DNA from: Dipteris shenzhenensis
Lineage: Eukaryota; Polypodiophyta; Polypodiopsida; Gleicheniales
Length of the DNA: 64,000 bases
Assembly: GCA_047967505.1 (NCBI GenBank)
Contig: CM106539.1
Strand: one strand, 5' to 3'
Shown: piece by piece, positions 48,101 to 61,623 of the stretch
How the letters are laid out: every line of letters starts with the position of its first letter
How positions within the stretch are numbered: position 1 is the stretch's first letter
Program-made: the position numbers and the translations under genes
Notes under the pieces: model-generated
Told to the model about the DNA's origin: nothing
The model's input: the letters and a program-made list of their open reading frames with translations, nothing else
Database searches by the model: none

Positions 48101-48908
48101 AGTATGTTGACAGTCTCCTGAAGAAGTCTCATATGACAGATTGCAAGATTGCAGCCACTCCCATGGAACAGAGTTTGAAACTTACTAAAGATTCAGAAAA
48201 GCCTACAGTTAGTGATAGGTACTATAGGCAGCTCAGCGGATCTCTTATATATCTGACTATCATGCAGTCAGATATTTGTTATGCAGTAAGTTCACTAGCA
48301 CAGTTAATGACAAATTCAAAACAGTCTCACTGGAATGTAGCCAAAAGAGTCTTGAGATACATCAGAGGTACAAGATAATTTGGGATAGAATACAGAGGAA
48401 GTCATCCATGGTTGCATGGATACTGTGACAGTGACTATGCCGGAGATCATGAGACCAAGAGATCGACACAGGGATATGTATTTTTCCTTGGTCAAGGTGC
48501 TATATCATGGTTGTTAAACAAACAACCAACTATTTCTTTGTCTTCGACTGAAGCATAATATAGAGTACTCACTACAGGTGCATGTGAAGAAGCTATATGG
48601 CTTAGAAGACTATTGTCAAAAACAGATTACTTTGATGAGTCAAGCCAATAACAATATATTGTGATAATCAATCGGCTCAAGCATTGGTCAAGAATCTAGT
48701 ATATCACTCTAGGACAAAGCACATTGATGTCAGAGAGCACTTCATCAGAGAAAGAGTGTTACTTAGTGACATCACATTGCATCATTGTGATAGCAAAGAG
48801 AATGTTGCAGACATCTTTACCAAACCACTCGGTAAAGAGCTTTTCGAGAAACACCGACTAGCTCTTGGTTTGACGCAGAGGAAGGACATTTCAATTAAAG
48901 GGGTGTGA
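45180..48908 (+). pseudogene. Ty1/copia gag-pol remnant with scrambled RT
   Basis: A degraded gag zinc region (CHHC near 45211) is followed by protease DSWCIDSGASSH at 45437. Integrase runs 45681-46600: HKRYDHV zinc region, HTDVWG, DRGGEY after a stop at 46242, and the Glu in ARAERKNGT. RT begins near 46995 but is rearranged until 47760. It then reads SLYGLKQAPRSW and YVDD (LLYVDDLIV near 47937), with a frameshift near 48010. RNase H follows with stops at 48376 and near 48556 (DSDYAGDH, SLSSTEA). The C-terminal block KHIDVREHFIRE to FTKPLG ends at 48908. No 5' LTR was found. Confidence 0.93.
46994..47760 (+). repeat. Shuffled duplications within the copia RT
   Basis: Block A (127 bp) lies at 46994-47120 and 47484-47610. 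Block B lies at 47154-47324, 47325-47486 and, as a partial, 47658-47760. The order is A-B-B-A-B(part). The first A lacks about 45 bp that the second A retains after it. Confidence 0.95.
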
Positions 48909-48996
48909 TGGAATATAATGTTCAGTCCTTCTTTGATTCTCCAGAATCATCATCTTGAGGGAAGGCCTACTTCATGATGTTGATCTTGAGGGAAGG

Positions 48997-49253
48997 TGTT
49001 GAGAGTTCACGCTCAACATCATGTGATCATGTGTGCATAGCACCATCATGTGATCATATGTGCATAGCACTAACCCAATAGAGTGCTATAAAGGAAACGG
49101 TTAGATGTTCTAACCCTAACCCTAAATGGGTTTGTATATATTCTACATTTTCAACTAAATCTAGTTTACAGTTAGTAATTTGCGGTGTGCTCTCTAGCTG
49201 TGCCCTCTCTCCTCATCTCCACTCTTCTCCTCTCCTCTCTTTATATTTTGTCA
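48997..49253 (+). repeat. LTR following copia pol, itself followed by a primer-site-like sequence
   Basis: A purine tract GAGGGAAGG precedes TGTTGAGAG at 48997. The stretch ends TTTTGTCA at 49253. A 27-bp tandem repeat (CATCATGTGATCATGTGTGC type) lies at about 49017-49070, and a TATATATTC box near 49136. Right after it comes CTTAGTGTCAGAGCC (49256-49270), close to the tRNA-Met primer site normally found after a 5' LTR. Confidence 0.7.
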
Positions 49254-49806
49254 CCCTTAGTGTCAGAGCCTTAGCAAATATCCTATAGCTACAATTCAGC
49301 ATAGTTAGGGGTCCCTAATTTTTTATCTCCTCCTTGTTGCTCCTTAGGAATAAGCTTAATGATATTCTATTCAAATGCTGAGGCAACTTCTTGTTGGTTA
49401 ATCTTTCATAGGGTACATTAATCAAGGGGGTTGGCCATGCGAATTTGACGCGGCGCCACTCGTGCATGGAAACTACGTGGTGGCGGAATATATTGATGAA
49501 GGTTTCGTGACTTAAAGGAGCCTTGCAGTGAGGTGGTCTTCTTTTTGCTCTTGCGGTAGTCTCTTCTTCTTATCTTCGTGAGTGCTGGTTTGAGCTTAGA
49601 GCTTCTTAGGTTGTCTTGTTAGCTGATCAGTCGGCCCTTTCGAGTAGCTGACAGTGTCGTAGTAGTTTGGTCATACGTCTTTGAGTCGATTTTGTAACAT
49701 GCGACAAGCCCAATAGGGATGAGCTGTATTTAGTTTGATATCGAGAAAGTTTTTTGAGTTACTATTGTGTTATTGGTACTTCCTGCAATCTTTTTCATTC
49801 TTGTTC

Positions 49807-49809
<3 letters not shown>

Positions 49810-49850
<41 letters not shown>
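49810..49850. repeat. (GA)n microsatellite
   Basis: About 20 pure GA units. Confidence 0.97.
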
Positions 49851-49853
<3 letters not shown>

Positions 49854-49933
49854 AGGAGCTCCTCTATTAGCCAACATTGCTGTTCTAGGACACTCTCCTG
49901 CCGAAGTAACAATACAAAAGGAGCTTGCAGTTC

Positions 49934-50170
49934 CTAGAATACCTTGTAGAACTCTATAGGAATCCCATCCTCCCCCGGTGTCTTGCCATTAGCCATTACA
50001 TCCATTGCCTCGTTCAGCTGTTTCTTGGTTAAGGGGTTTCCAAGGAAAAAGTTGCTAAAGTTCTGAACAGTCCTTGATCTAGCAGGCAAGCCCATGGAAT
50101 GCAATACATGATTGGAGACATCTCCTTTTGAACGCATGTGTTGGTTTGAGAAAACTGATTGTGATGGCAT
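49934..50170 (-). pseudogene. LINE RT N-terminal scrap
   Basis: The minus-strand ORF has LTKKQLNEAMDVM, NGKTPGEDGIPIEFYK, the hallmark start of plant LINE reverse transcriptase (KSPGPDG.PxEFYK type). It stops within a few codons. No other LINE domain is adjacent. Confidence 0.85.
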
Positions 50171-50876
50171 GTAGGGTGGTGAATTGGATCAGCTGTGGTG
50201 GCTCCACTTAAATGGAATATGTGGTGTTCCAAGAAAAGAGGTTACAGAAGTAGTGTCTAAGTGGGTTACAGCCTTTCATCTTTGGCATTTTCTCCTTTAC
50301 ATGTTCCCATGTTTGTCTTATTCCAACCATCACTAAGGATACCTTCACATCAGTGTCTATGTGTCTCTTGGATGCTTTCCTGTATATGTGATCCTTTGTA
50401 CATAACGAAATAGAAGATAATATTAGAAAGTAGATTAAGGAAAGTTCTTATCATCAGTTTTCGTGATGCCTATTTTCTTGATTCTGACATCTAATTTTTG
50501 GCTCTTGCTTTTTTCATTCTCTACGTTGTCCTTCAAATTCTTCTTATCTACAAAGACAATAATACTATTAAGTTGGATGTAGTCTCACGTACGATCGGAA
50601 TGGGGTATAGCATTTTCAACACAATGAGTCCACCTAGGTAATAATTTGTTTAAATTATTATCACCAACATTTCCATAAGATTGTCTCATTGTGTATGTAC
50701 GTAATGTATGCTGCGTGTATTCACAAATAAATTATTAAGCTCTAATATGATAGAAACAGGCAATTAAAAGTATTGAAGAATGTGGTTTTGCCAGATAAAT
50801 CATGCCAGCAGAAGGCTGATCACATATTTCAAGCAACACATAAAGCGGTGGGTTGTATAAGAATAATCCATGCACT
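50171..50876. other. Upstream region of the transporter gene
   Basis: AT-rich, no ORF or clear promoter motif that I would defend. It should hold the promoter and 5' leader of the gene starting at 50877. Confidence 0.4.
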
Positions 50877-53800
50877 ATGGAGTCCACTGTTGGATGGCAA
50901 GGATGGGTGACATTAGCTTTAATACTGTTCATGCTCTTGGCACTTATAGCAGAGCTTGCTCCTCCTTACTTGGTGATGATGGGGACACTTATTATTTTTC
51001 TTCCTCTTGGTATACTTGATTTAGAGCAAGCTCTCCATGGATTTAACGATAGTGCTGTCCTTTCCATTGCTGTTTTATTCATTGTGGCCAAAGGCAAGTG
51101 GTTTCATTTTCGAAACCAGACCCTCTTTGCTCGTTAAAAATTGGAGTCTATGACTTTTTATATAGTTTAGTTCTTGTGAATGTCATGCAGATATGGATCA
51201 CACAAAATATATGTTTTTAACTCGGGGATCAGAGCCAGAACTTGAAATAATTTATGCCACCCTGCTTGTATAGACTGCATTAAAAACCACCAGATGCTGG
51301 TTTTTACAGGAATAGAGCTCTCTGGAGGATTGGAATATGTTTCTAGATTGATGTTTCAAACTAGAAAGGCAGAAGATAAACCCGGTCAGCCTGTTGGCAA
51401 AATTGAGAATAGCATTGTGTGGATACTCTTGAAATTTATGGTACCAGTGGCTATCTTTAGTGCTTTTCTGGCCAACATTCCCTTGGTGGCAATGATGATA
51501 CCTCCCATAATTGAATTTTCACGCCGGGTAAGATGAATAGGCTACAGTTTTCAAAACAAAACTAAAATTCAAACTCTTGATAATGAAGCACATCATGGAG
51601 CATCATCAAACTCTGCTTGTCTCCTTGGGTCGATGACTGCAGTTTGTTAATCAAATCTATCTTGCATTTATAAATAGAAGGATAGACCAGAATTTCCTTG
51701 CTATGCTCCATCCTCCTGTTTTATCAGCTTATTGTCATGTTTATAGGTAAGTTCTATGGGCCTGAAATACATAAAATATCTACTGGAACTAGGTTAATAT
51801 TGCACCATCAAGACTTCTACTTCCACTAAGCTATGCAGCACTCTTGGGAGGCACACTTACATTGATTGGGACTGGCACAAATCTTGTGGTTGTATCACTT
51901 GCTGCCAAAAAGATTCCACAGCTACGAATGAATCTTTTTGAAATAGGGGTTGTTGGTGTGCCTGTAACTGTCGCTGGGATTCTCTATATAATGACAGTTT
52001 CTGGAAAACTCCTGCCTGATCGTCTTGCTATTCAAGCCACAAGCATCAATGCCAGGTCAGCAATGGTCATAAGCTCAGGTTTATCATTGCATCTTCTTTG
52101 CTAAATTTTTTGCCTAATTGTGTCTTTCTTCGTATGAGATTACTGGGAACCACTTGATTTTATAAAACTATGTACAAAATGCAATCCTATTTTTATTCTT
52201 CATGCCGCTGATTCTCAAGATGGTGATTACGCACCTTTTTTTAAAAAACAGTTTAACAAAGAAGCAGATATCTGTACATATTTTCATTATTTCTGTTCCC
52301 ATTATCGGTTTCTCCCAGAATTGCATGTGTTTAAAAACCATACCAAACCCTAAGTTTAAGGACGAGGAACCTTTGTTGAGCTAAGATAGCAGTTATATAT
52401 ACACAGTGACCGAGAAGTAAGTTTCAGCTATTTTACAGGGAATACAACATTGTCTTGGTTGTGAAACCGGTATCTTCACTGAATAGGAAAACAGTCGAAC
52501 AAACAGGGTTACGAAGAATGCCAGGTCTAAACTTAGTGCAGATTGAAAGAGAGGGAGATGCAATACCTAATCCCGCTAGGGATCTGGTAATTTTACCAAA
52601 AGATTGCATTCACTTTACTGGGGTCATAGATGCAGTGCTTGCTTTAACACAGCTTGATGGCTTGGTACTCGCTGAGGATGAGGTAAACCTATTTGTGACA
52701 AATATTTTTTTCTGGCCGCTATCCCTCTCCTTTCTTTTCATTTTCACTAAATAGCTCATATTCTGAAAATTCTAATGTTTGTTATTTATGCATCTATTTT
52801 TAAAGCACTGTGTTCACAAGACCCTTCAATTTGAGTCTGGGCAGGGCCAAGGGCAAATTGACTTGAATCGTTTGAAAAAGAATCAATACCTTGTAGAAGC
52901 GGTGGTTGCAAGCAGATCCCCAATGGTGCGAAAGAAAGTTTCAGACCTTCAATTCCGTTCCCGCTACAGAGCAGCAGTTGTCGCCATTCATAGGCACGGA
53001 GCACAGCTGAATAGGTAATTTCAACACTGACTAGACTCTGCCACTATTCAACAAGAATATTTTTTTTGAGACTAGAAGATAACCCTTGTTGCTCTAGTCC
53101 TGCATTTATTGATTCCTGATTTTGAGAATGCACACAATGTCAAAAGCTATAGTTTTGTCTTTCAGAAGTAGATGCATTGCTTTTGTGTACAGTAAGGGCA
53201 ATTTGGTTGAAGTCTCTTCCATGACAAATGATGGCTCTAGCTTGAGTAAATATAATCTAAAAATTGTACAAATGATATAGGTTCATTTCTTAGACCTTCA
53301 TTTAAGAGTCGTATGTGAACTGTGTATAGTGCCATTGGGGATACTGAGCTTGAAGCTGGTGATTGCTTGTTGATGGTTGCGGATGGCTCTGAGTTTGTTT
53401 CAAAACACAGAAATAACTCTACATTTGCTCTAGTTTCTCAGGTATTTGGATTTGGGTGAGGCTTAGCTTTTCTGAAATCAAATTGTTTTAAAACTGTCTT
53501 TAAGTGAGTGATTACATTATATTTATGTCTGCTAATGACTCATGATTTTACACCTGCATGGTGACGTTCAAATATTCAATGCATGCAGCTTCCAGGTTTT
53601 GAGCCCCTTCAGAGGCAGAAGGCTTGTATAGCAGCAGTTTTTGTCTTGCTTATGGTTTCTGCAAGTGGGATGGGCATTGAGTTGATCACAGCAGCTTTGT
53701 TTTCAGCAGCTGGACTTTTGATAACTAAGTGCCTTTCTCCTAGGGATGCCATGGTTTGCTCCTGCTTATTCTTCCTTTCTTTAATGTCAGTTTTCAATTG

Positions 53801-56800
53801 GAGCTTTTTCTATAACTACTTCTAAATATTGATTTGTCCCCTTCTAAGTAGATACCTTGAACATATCTGTATCTTGTGATTCCAGGTAATGGTTCCTATC
53901 TTAACCATGCACTTGAATTTTCCAGAATGCGGTAGAGTTGCCAGTTCTGATCATGATTGCAGCTGCATTTGGAATTTCTGAGGCCATGGTACAAAGTGGA
54001 GCTGCCGACTTAGTTGCTAGAGCTCTTATGGGTCTTGCAGGAACATCTCAAGTATGACCTTGGCCTCTACTTGGATTTAGTCTAATAGTTGTGCATCCAT
54101 CATGAATGTGGGCTTTTTCGATTCTGCTTTTCGATTTTGATTTGAAATAAAAGATACGGTTTTCTCAACCAAATTGATCAATTAACTTTCAAAGTATCAC
54201 TTTCACAACAGTGACGTTGTGCTTACAAAAATAGCTGCTTTGATTTCATACTACAGTTTGGCCTGATCACTTGGACATACATTGCCACTACCCTCTTTTC
54301 ATTGGCCATTACAAATAATGCAGCAGTCACTATCATGTTTCCAGTAGCACTTTCGGCAGCACAGGCAGGAAATTTGGACTTTCGACCTTTTGCATACACA
54401 TTGATGCTAGCTGCATCTGCTGGCTTGATGACTCCAACAGGATGTCCAACAAACCTTATGGTATATGGGCCTGGAGGCTATAAATTTGCAGATTACATTG
54501 TCTACGGTGGACCAATGCAGGTTAGTGACAACCCTTGTTCTGTTAAAAGCGGTGATGAGATTATGGAATATCCTTTGTAGTTGCTATAACAGATTATGTA
54601 CTGATTTCACATATTTTTTCCTTCTTTAGATTTAGCAAAGGAAGGCAAACAGATGTTGAGGGAAGGGGAAAGCTAGCAGGTTGCACGAGAGGAGGGACAG
54701 AGAGTGGTAATTGGTAATGTGGACTTCAGAAGGGAAAGGAGGGGAAAGGGAGAGGAAGGAGAAATGAGAGTGCAGGGTAAAGTGAGTTTGAAAAGGGAGA
54801 GGAAGGAGAAATGGGAGTGCAGGGTAAAGTGAGTTTGAGTGAGGGGAATAGCTGGAGATGGTGTGATAGAGGAGTTAAGCTGGAGGAGGAGGGAGACAGT
54901 GAGGGTCCATTCCACCAATGAGCAAACTGTGGTAGATGCATGGAAGGGGGAGTAAACCCCAAGAGTATCCTTCAGGATCAAATGCTGCTAATACAGTCCC
55001 TAACCCACTCTACCCTAAGTACATGTAGCCTAGTCTGCCCTTTATTAAAACAATCCTTGCCCAGAAAGATTTTGCCACTAAAATCACAATTAATACTGGT
55101 TTGTAATAGCAAAGGGTTGTTTTCAATCATGCAAAAATGAAAGGCTCCTGGAAATTGGGAGGGTACTTTGTGTAATGCGCTCTGATTGCCGTGAGTTTGT
55201 GGTTTCTAGACCCTTAGAGTGATGACAAACCTGGTATGCCTTCTCCCCTCGTCATGCGCCAAATATTCAAGAAACAAGGTATCGCATTCAGAAATCCAAG
55301 TTACCCCCCCAGCTGCAAAGGCCATCATAGCATTTCCAGCTTCTGCTTCTTTGATTGCTCTTTGGATATGAGCCATGAGGAGCTGCAATGTAAAATCAAA
55401 TAAGATAGGTCTTTATCTTAAACAATAATCTTGTCCATACAAGCTTTCCCTTAACCGCATTGTATGAAGATGAAGTCAAGTTGAGTATGTTTTAGTGTGT
55501 TCTACTAGGAGTTCTAGTAGAGTCTTATGTGTGAGTGCCACGTGTCATATTGGGAGATATCCCACATACACTTTGGTATTCTAGTGTGTGTCTATCCTAC
55601 ATATGATTGTACTTGTGTGTCACATCAACACACATCAAGGAGTCTACATCAAGCTTTATCAATGTGAGTCTTTTCATTTTGGTCTATTGCTCATTTCCAT
55701 TTCCTTTCACTTTCATTATGTTTCCATTTGAGTTTTATCTTCTCTCTCCCTAGCCTATCGTCTCTCTCTCTCTCTCCTTCTCCCTCTCCACCATGTTCCT
55801 TCATGTGGTATTAGAGCGGGAATTGTCACGGAAAAGTTTTTTGATAAGAACTTTTCAACTAGGCAAACCAAGCTGAGGCTTCTGCTTATGAGGGAAGTTG
55901 TATGAAAGGTGGCTAGTGGCAAAGACAAGAAACCTGAATCTGATGAAAAGAAAATTGTATTGTGGGAAACTCTCAATGACAAAGGTCTTTCTATAATTGG
56001 TTTGGGTTTGTCTGATGACATTGTTTGATGACACCGCACATGAGTTGTGGGACAAGCTAGAGCGCTTATTTGGCAACAAAATCATCAATTCCAAAGTATT
56101 TCTCAGATATTCATCACTTGGATTTTGATGACAGTGCACATGAGTTGTGGGACAAGCTAGAGCGCTTATTTGGCAACAAAATCATCAATTCTAAATTTCT
56201 CAGACATGAATTCTTTAAGCTCCATATGAAGCATGAAGATTATCTTATTGCTCCTTTGAATCATATGGAATCCCTCATCACCCGACTTGTTGCTTTGAAG
56301 GCCCTTGTTGGGGAAGATGATTAGGTGGCTGTCTTCCTTTCCAACATGAGGATATTTCTCAGTATTGTGATATATACCAGCGCTTCGTGTAGCACGGGAT
56401 ATGTGGTTGCAATGCTTCTCAATCATGAACGAAGGCACAAAGATGTCCATGACGAGCATGCAGTATATTCCAAGGGTAAGAAGCGATTCAAACCTTTCAA
56501 ATGTACGTATTGTAAGAAGCTTGGTCATACAGAGGACCGTTGTTTTCAGATTGTTTGCCAAGTTACAATCCAAGGATTATGCTAACTTGGCTGCTACTAG
56601 TGAAGAAGAAGAAGATGACACTTCGATACCAACTTTTGCTCCCACTGCTCATCTCCGAAATCTATCCTTCCCTCAAGAGGTAGATGAGGATGATGAATGT
56701 CTTCTAAAATATGTCCATGAGCTTGATGTATATGGGTACTCTGCCTTGGGTAGTTCCCAAAAATTGAATGTATAATCTCTTTGAGTCAATTTGGGTTCTC

Positions 56801-59800
56801 AGCGTTGGATAGTCCCCTAAAATGATGTTTTGCTATCTATGATGTGTGGCTCTATGTCACCTTGTTTTGGAGCCAGGAGGGGGATGTATTGTGGGAGCCA
56901 TGTATTGGCTTTGATAGGGTCTCTTTATTAGGCCTGGCCGAGTTCCAAGATGTTGGTGCATTCCTAGACATATGAGCTAGTCATATAGTCATGCTAAGAC
57001 ATGAGCCTCCGAGTCATGTTGAGTCTCAAGCCATGAGAGTGCTTGGATCAACCTCTGAACACACTCAGACTTTAGCCTCTGAGTTACATGGGTTGCACAA
57101 ATTGGTAGTCTGTCACTGTCATGTTTTGTCCTTGGTTCCATTCCAGTAGTCCCTCACCTTTCCTTCATGGGGGGGTGTTAGAACATGAAGTCAAGTTGAG
57201 TGTGTTTTAGTGTGTTCTACTAGGGAGTTTTAGTAGAGTCCTATGTGCGAGTGCCACGTGTCATATTGGAAGATATCCCATATACACTTTGGAAAAAGTG
57301 TGTGTCTATGATTGTACTAGTGTTACATCAACACATCAAGAAGTCTATATCAAGCTTTATCAATGTGAGTCTTTCCATTTGGTCTATTGCTCATTTCCAT
57401 TTCCTTTCATTTTCATTATGTTTCCATTTGAGTATTATATTCTCTCCCTAGCCTATCCTTTCTCTCTCCCTCTCCCTCTACACCATGTTCCTTCATGCAT
57501 CACGATCTGGAACAAGGGAGTCGTGCATCCTATAGCACCAGCTCCATCTGTTCTGCCTATTTGTACTCCATGTTCTACCCCCATATAAACAGCAACAATC
57601 AATAATTTGTTGTACATTATTAGCATCCGTAGAGTAGAGGAATGTATGCCATTCAGAAGAAGAAGTCACTAGAAATTTTGCAGCCTCATACGGACTCTCA
57701 CCAATGCTGTTATTCAGAATCCCCCGCACTGATGGAAGATATTGCTTCCACCGGGCCTTTGTCTCATTGATCTAACTGTTCACTACATCAAACGCGAGCT
57801 GTTTGTAGATCTTCATCTGATTGAGGATATCAGCTGTTGGAAGGACTCAGCTGTGGACCGAAGTTGTTGAAAGAAGCTGAACATACACTCGGAGTCTTTA
57901 TCTGGCAATATGACCATGCGATTGCCACAAATAGGTATCAAAATCTGATGAACAAGCATGGTGTGTCTTGAGCATCAGTTGTGCGTTTGCACAGCAATAA
58001 CATGACAAACTTTCTGAAGCCCTGTTTTGTGGTTAAACACATAGTTTCTGGGCTATGGATGCAAACTCCAGACTGATCTGGAAGGCTGGTCTGAAGTCTT
58101 CAGGTGCTAGAGCAGGCTAGGTTAAACACATAGTGGCAAACTCTAGACTGATCTGGAAGGCTGGTCTGAAGTCTTCAGGTGCTAGAGCAGGCTAGGCCGA
58201 AGCTCATGAGAAACCTTCACTTCTGGCATATTTGGCAATGTGAGACATATTGATGGAACTCACTTTAAAGGTGTGGCTAGAAAAACCTTAATTCTAACTT
58301 TTCTAGAGTGCCCTGGACTCCTTGAGATGTCCTAGTCCTTCGTAGGGCAACCACGCACCATGAATTGCTGGGCTGGTCATCCATCAAGACTTTGCACCAA
58401 TGCTATTTCTGCATGTTCGGGAACATGGTTTCCTGAACATAGAATTGTAGATACCATGCCTTGACTGATGAGAGCAGTGGCAAGAGGGTGTAAAGCTGCA
58501 CTATGGCTTTGGTAGTATGTCTTAGTGGTGGGCAGTTGGCTTAAAGGAATAGGCAGATTCCTGATCTGCCAGCATTAGTCTTCCCACATTGAGAGTGTTA
58601 TGCATGTTTATGGTCTTGCAGTCACCCTAGGTGTTTTTCAAGGGGATGGGTGATTGCTGCTTCATTCAGCTTCCTCCCATCATCGTCTATTTTTGGGATG
58701 AGGATTATGTGGAGCCTCTGCGGATGCGTTGCTTTATGAGTGAGGAAAAAACCATTTGACTCATGGTTATCTAGAAACAAGTGTCTTATAGGTAAGACAT
58801 TTAACAAGAAATGTACATGTCAAACAAGTGTCTTATAGGTAAGACATTTAACAAGAAATGTACGTGTCTTTAAGACACGCTTAAGACACTGAACTTTTTT
58901 TTTGGGGGGACCCCTAAAATCCCAGCACCCCCTCTTGCTGATCCATCATGGGTCGAAACCCACATGTCGATGTTGATGCTCCATCAGCTCCATAGAGAAG
59001 CTCTCAGGAACAAGTTAGAGACATCTTTGATCTTTGGTCTTTTATCCTGCAACACCTATTCCTCCATGTCTAGCTCCATAAGCCATTCCGAAATACAGGC
59101 ACTGTTGGAATAGGGTTGGTCACCTCCCCATCTGTGAGCCCCCATATGAGGAATGCATCGGGGGGTTGGACCAAAGAATGATAGGATGGGACATGGGGCT
59201 GCCATGTGGGAAGCAGAGAGAGAGAGGAGATCCTTGGCAGAGGAAAGCCACCATGGAGGGCAGATTTCGTAGAGGCTGCCCACAGATGGAAAGGGCAGAT
59301 CTGGGCAGGGTTACGACACGGGAGCTATCGGAGCATCTTCATCGATGGATTTGGATCAGGCCAATGTGAGTCGGTGAGAGGGGGTGTTGGATGGAATAGG
59401 GTTGGTCTCCCCACTTGTGAGCCTCCATATGAGGAGTGCATCAGGGGGGTGGACCATAGAATGATAGGATGGGACATGGGGCTGCCACATGGGCTGCTGT
59501 GTGGGTAACAAAGAGAGAAAGGAGATCCCTGGTAGAGAAAAGCCATCTTCGAGGGGAGATCGGGTAGAGGCTGCCCACAGATGGAAAGGGTAGATCTGGG
59601 AATGGTTTCCAACAGGCAAGGACTGCGTGGACAAGGTGCTGACATCAGCAAAGGTTTCGGACAGTACAACAGACCGTACGAGCATCTCTGGAGCGATTCT
59701 AGAGGTTGTAATGGCACGGAACAGAGGCAGGAAGAAGACACACAGGTTCAGCAAGCTTTGGAAGGCCTATGGGGCAGATGGCTTAGCTCAAGAGTGGCAG

Positions 59801-61245
59801 CCCACCTAGGCTGGCTTTCCGGACAGCAAGGTGGAATGGATCTTTGGACAGAGTGTACGTAAGCTTAGTGGAGCACGCGGACTCAGAGATCTAGAGGTGC
59901 CAAGCATATAGTAGGAGAACATTTTGGTAATGTATTGTGTCCAGTTTGCTGACAGCATAGTTACCACGGAATGGCATTCCGACATTTGGGAATGTTGTTC
60001 CACGAAGCTAGACGTAACCATACGGCCCCGGAACAAAGAAAAAACAAATTCTCTTTGTAAGTTTCAAGTGGGTATTTTAGAGCTTATATAGAAAGTTTAA
60101 ATCTGCAAAATGTTAGTTTCTTTCATTTTCTAGGATAGTTTTATGTCATATGATGATGTGTCGTGTATGACATGACGTTCTGGACCCTAGTTCCCGTTCC
60201 CCCTTCTCAGAACGTTTGCGTTTCCGACACCCAAATTTTCGAAATGTTCCCGTTTCCTGGTAACTATGGTGGATGGAATGGTTATGAAGTACACACACGG
60301 TATGAAGTTTGATTCCGTAGTGAAACACTTCCACGTGTAGTTCTTGGGCTCATCTATCAGTCTTTCGCTACGGGATACCCTTCGGCGGCATCTCATTTTC
60401 TAGCATGGTATCAGAGCCCTGACAGAAGTTCTCGAGAAGTGGAGCTTAAAAGCAAGAACCTTGCTGGATGCCGACCTTGATTCTTTTCTTGGAGGAATTA
60501 GCTTTAGTGTCTCAAAAAATGTACCAAGGCGGGAGGCTCAGGTTTAGGAAGGCGTCTGAAGGATTGTACCTAGATGGGAGACTCAAGTTCAGGCGGGTGT
60601 ATGACGCTCGAAACTCCTACCTCTTTTAGTTCATTATTATGGCCATCAGATATCAGATCCCAAATGTTGGTGAGATGGGCAAGCTCGACGGGACCAATTA
60701 CTCGTTGTGGAAAATGAAGGTTTGGAGCGAGAGAGTCGTGGGGGATTGCGAGGGGACAGAGCTGTTGCCTCCGACCAACGTGACTACCCTAGCCACATCG
60801 ACGAGAGCAACGGTGCTGATACCAACATACCCTCTTTTAATGAGGAAATGTCCCATGTTTTACAATCAATAATAAGTTAAACCCTTACAATAGTGGGTGC
60901 TCTAGAAGGTTTTATTTCACAACTCCTAGTTTTTCAACAAACCCTTAGATGTATCTTGTTAAAAAAGAGATTCCACTTGTGACCATTTTCAAAACTAGGC
61001 CTTATTATTTCCAGTTCTAGTTATTTGCCTTCAATTGTAACACTGTGACTTTTTTCTCGATTTTAGTGTAAATATCTGTCTCATCCGCTTTTACTTACAT
61101 CGTTCTTTCATGCTTGAAAACTTATATTATTTACAAGTGTTTGGAAATTTGTCTTGTCTTTGGTAGGCATTACAAGCATGACAGCTACATGAATAGTAAT
61201 AATGCTATCCAAAAATGTGATGAACGTGCACACACAATCGCATAT

Positions 61246-61294
<49 letters not shown>

Positions 61295-61307
61295 CATACA
61301 TATACAC

Positions 61308-61350
<43 letters not shown>

Positions 61351-61567
61351 CACATACACATATACATATACATATACATTGTATATGTACATGCATGCAT
61401 ATACATACAATATGATATGTAGCCACCTATACATACAATATGGTAATATACATACATCTGTACTTACATATACATACAATATGGTATTTACCTAGATATG
61501 TATGTGTATATGCATGCACACATGCATAGGAAACTAGGGAAACATGTACGTGCACGTGCACACACAC

Positions 61568-61623
<56 letters not shown>

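Noticed and set aside
49113-49130. CTAACCCTAACCCTAAA as an interstitial telomere
   Set aside because: Only about two and a half repeat units, inside an LTR; too short to mean a telomere fusion.
61108-61495. Val/Tyr and Thr/Tyr repeat proteins over 100 codons
   Set aside because: Translations of the (TATACA)n microsatellite in all frames.
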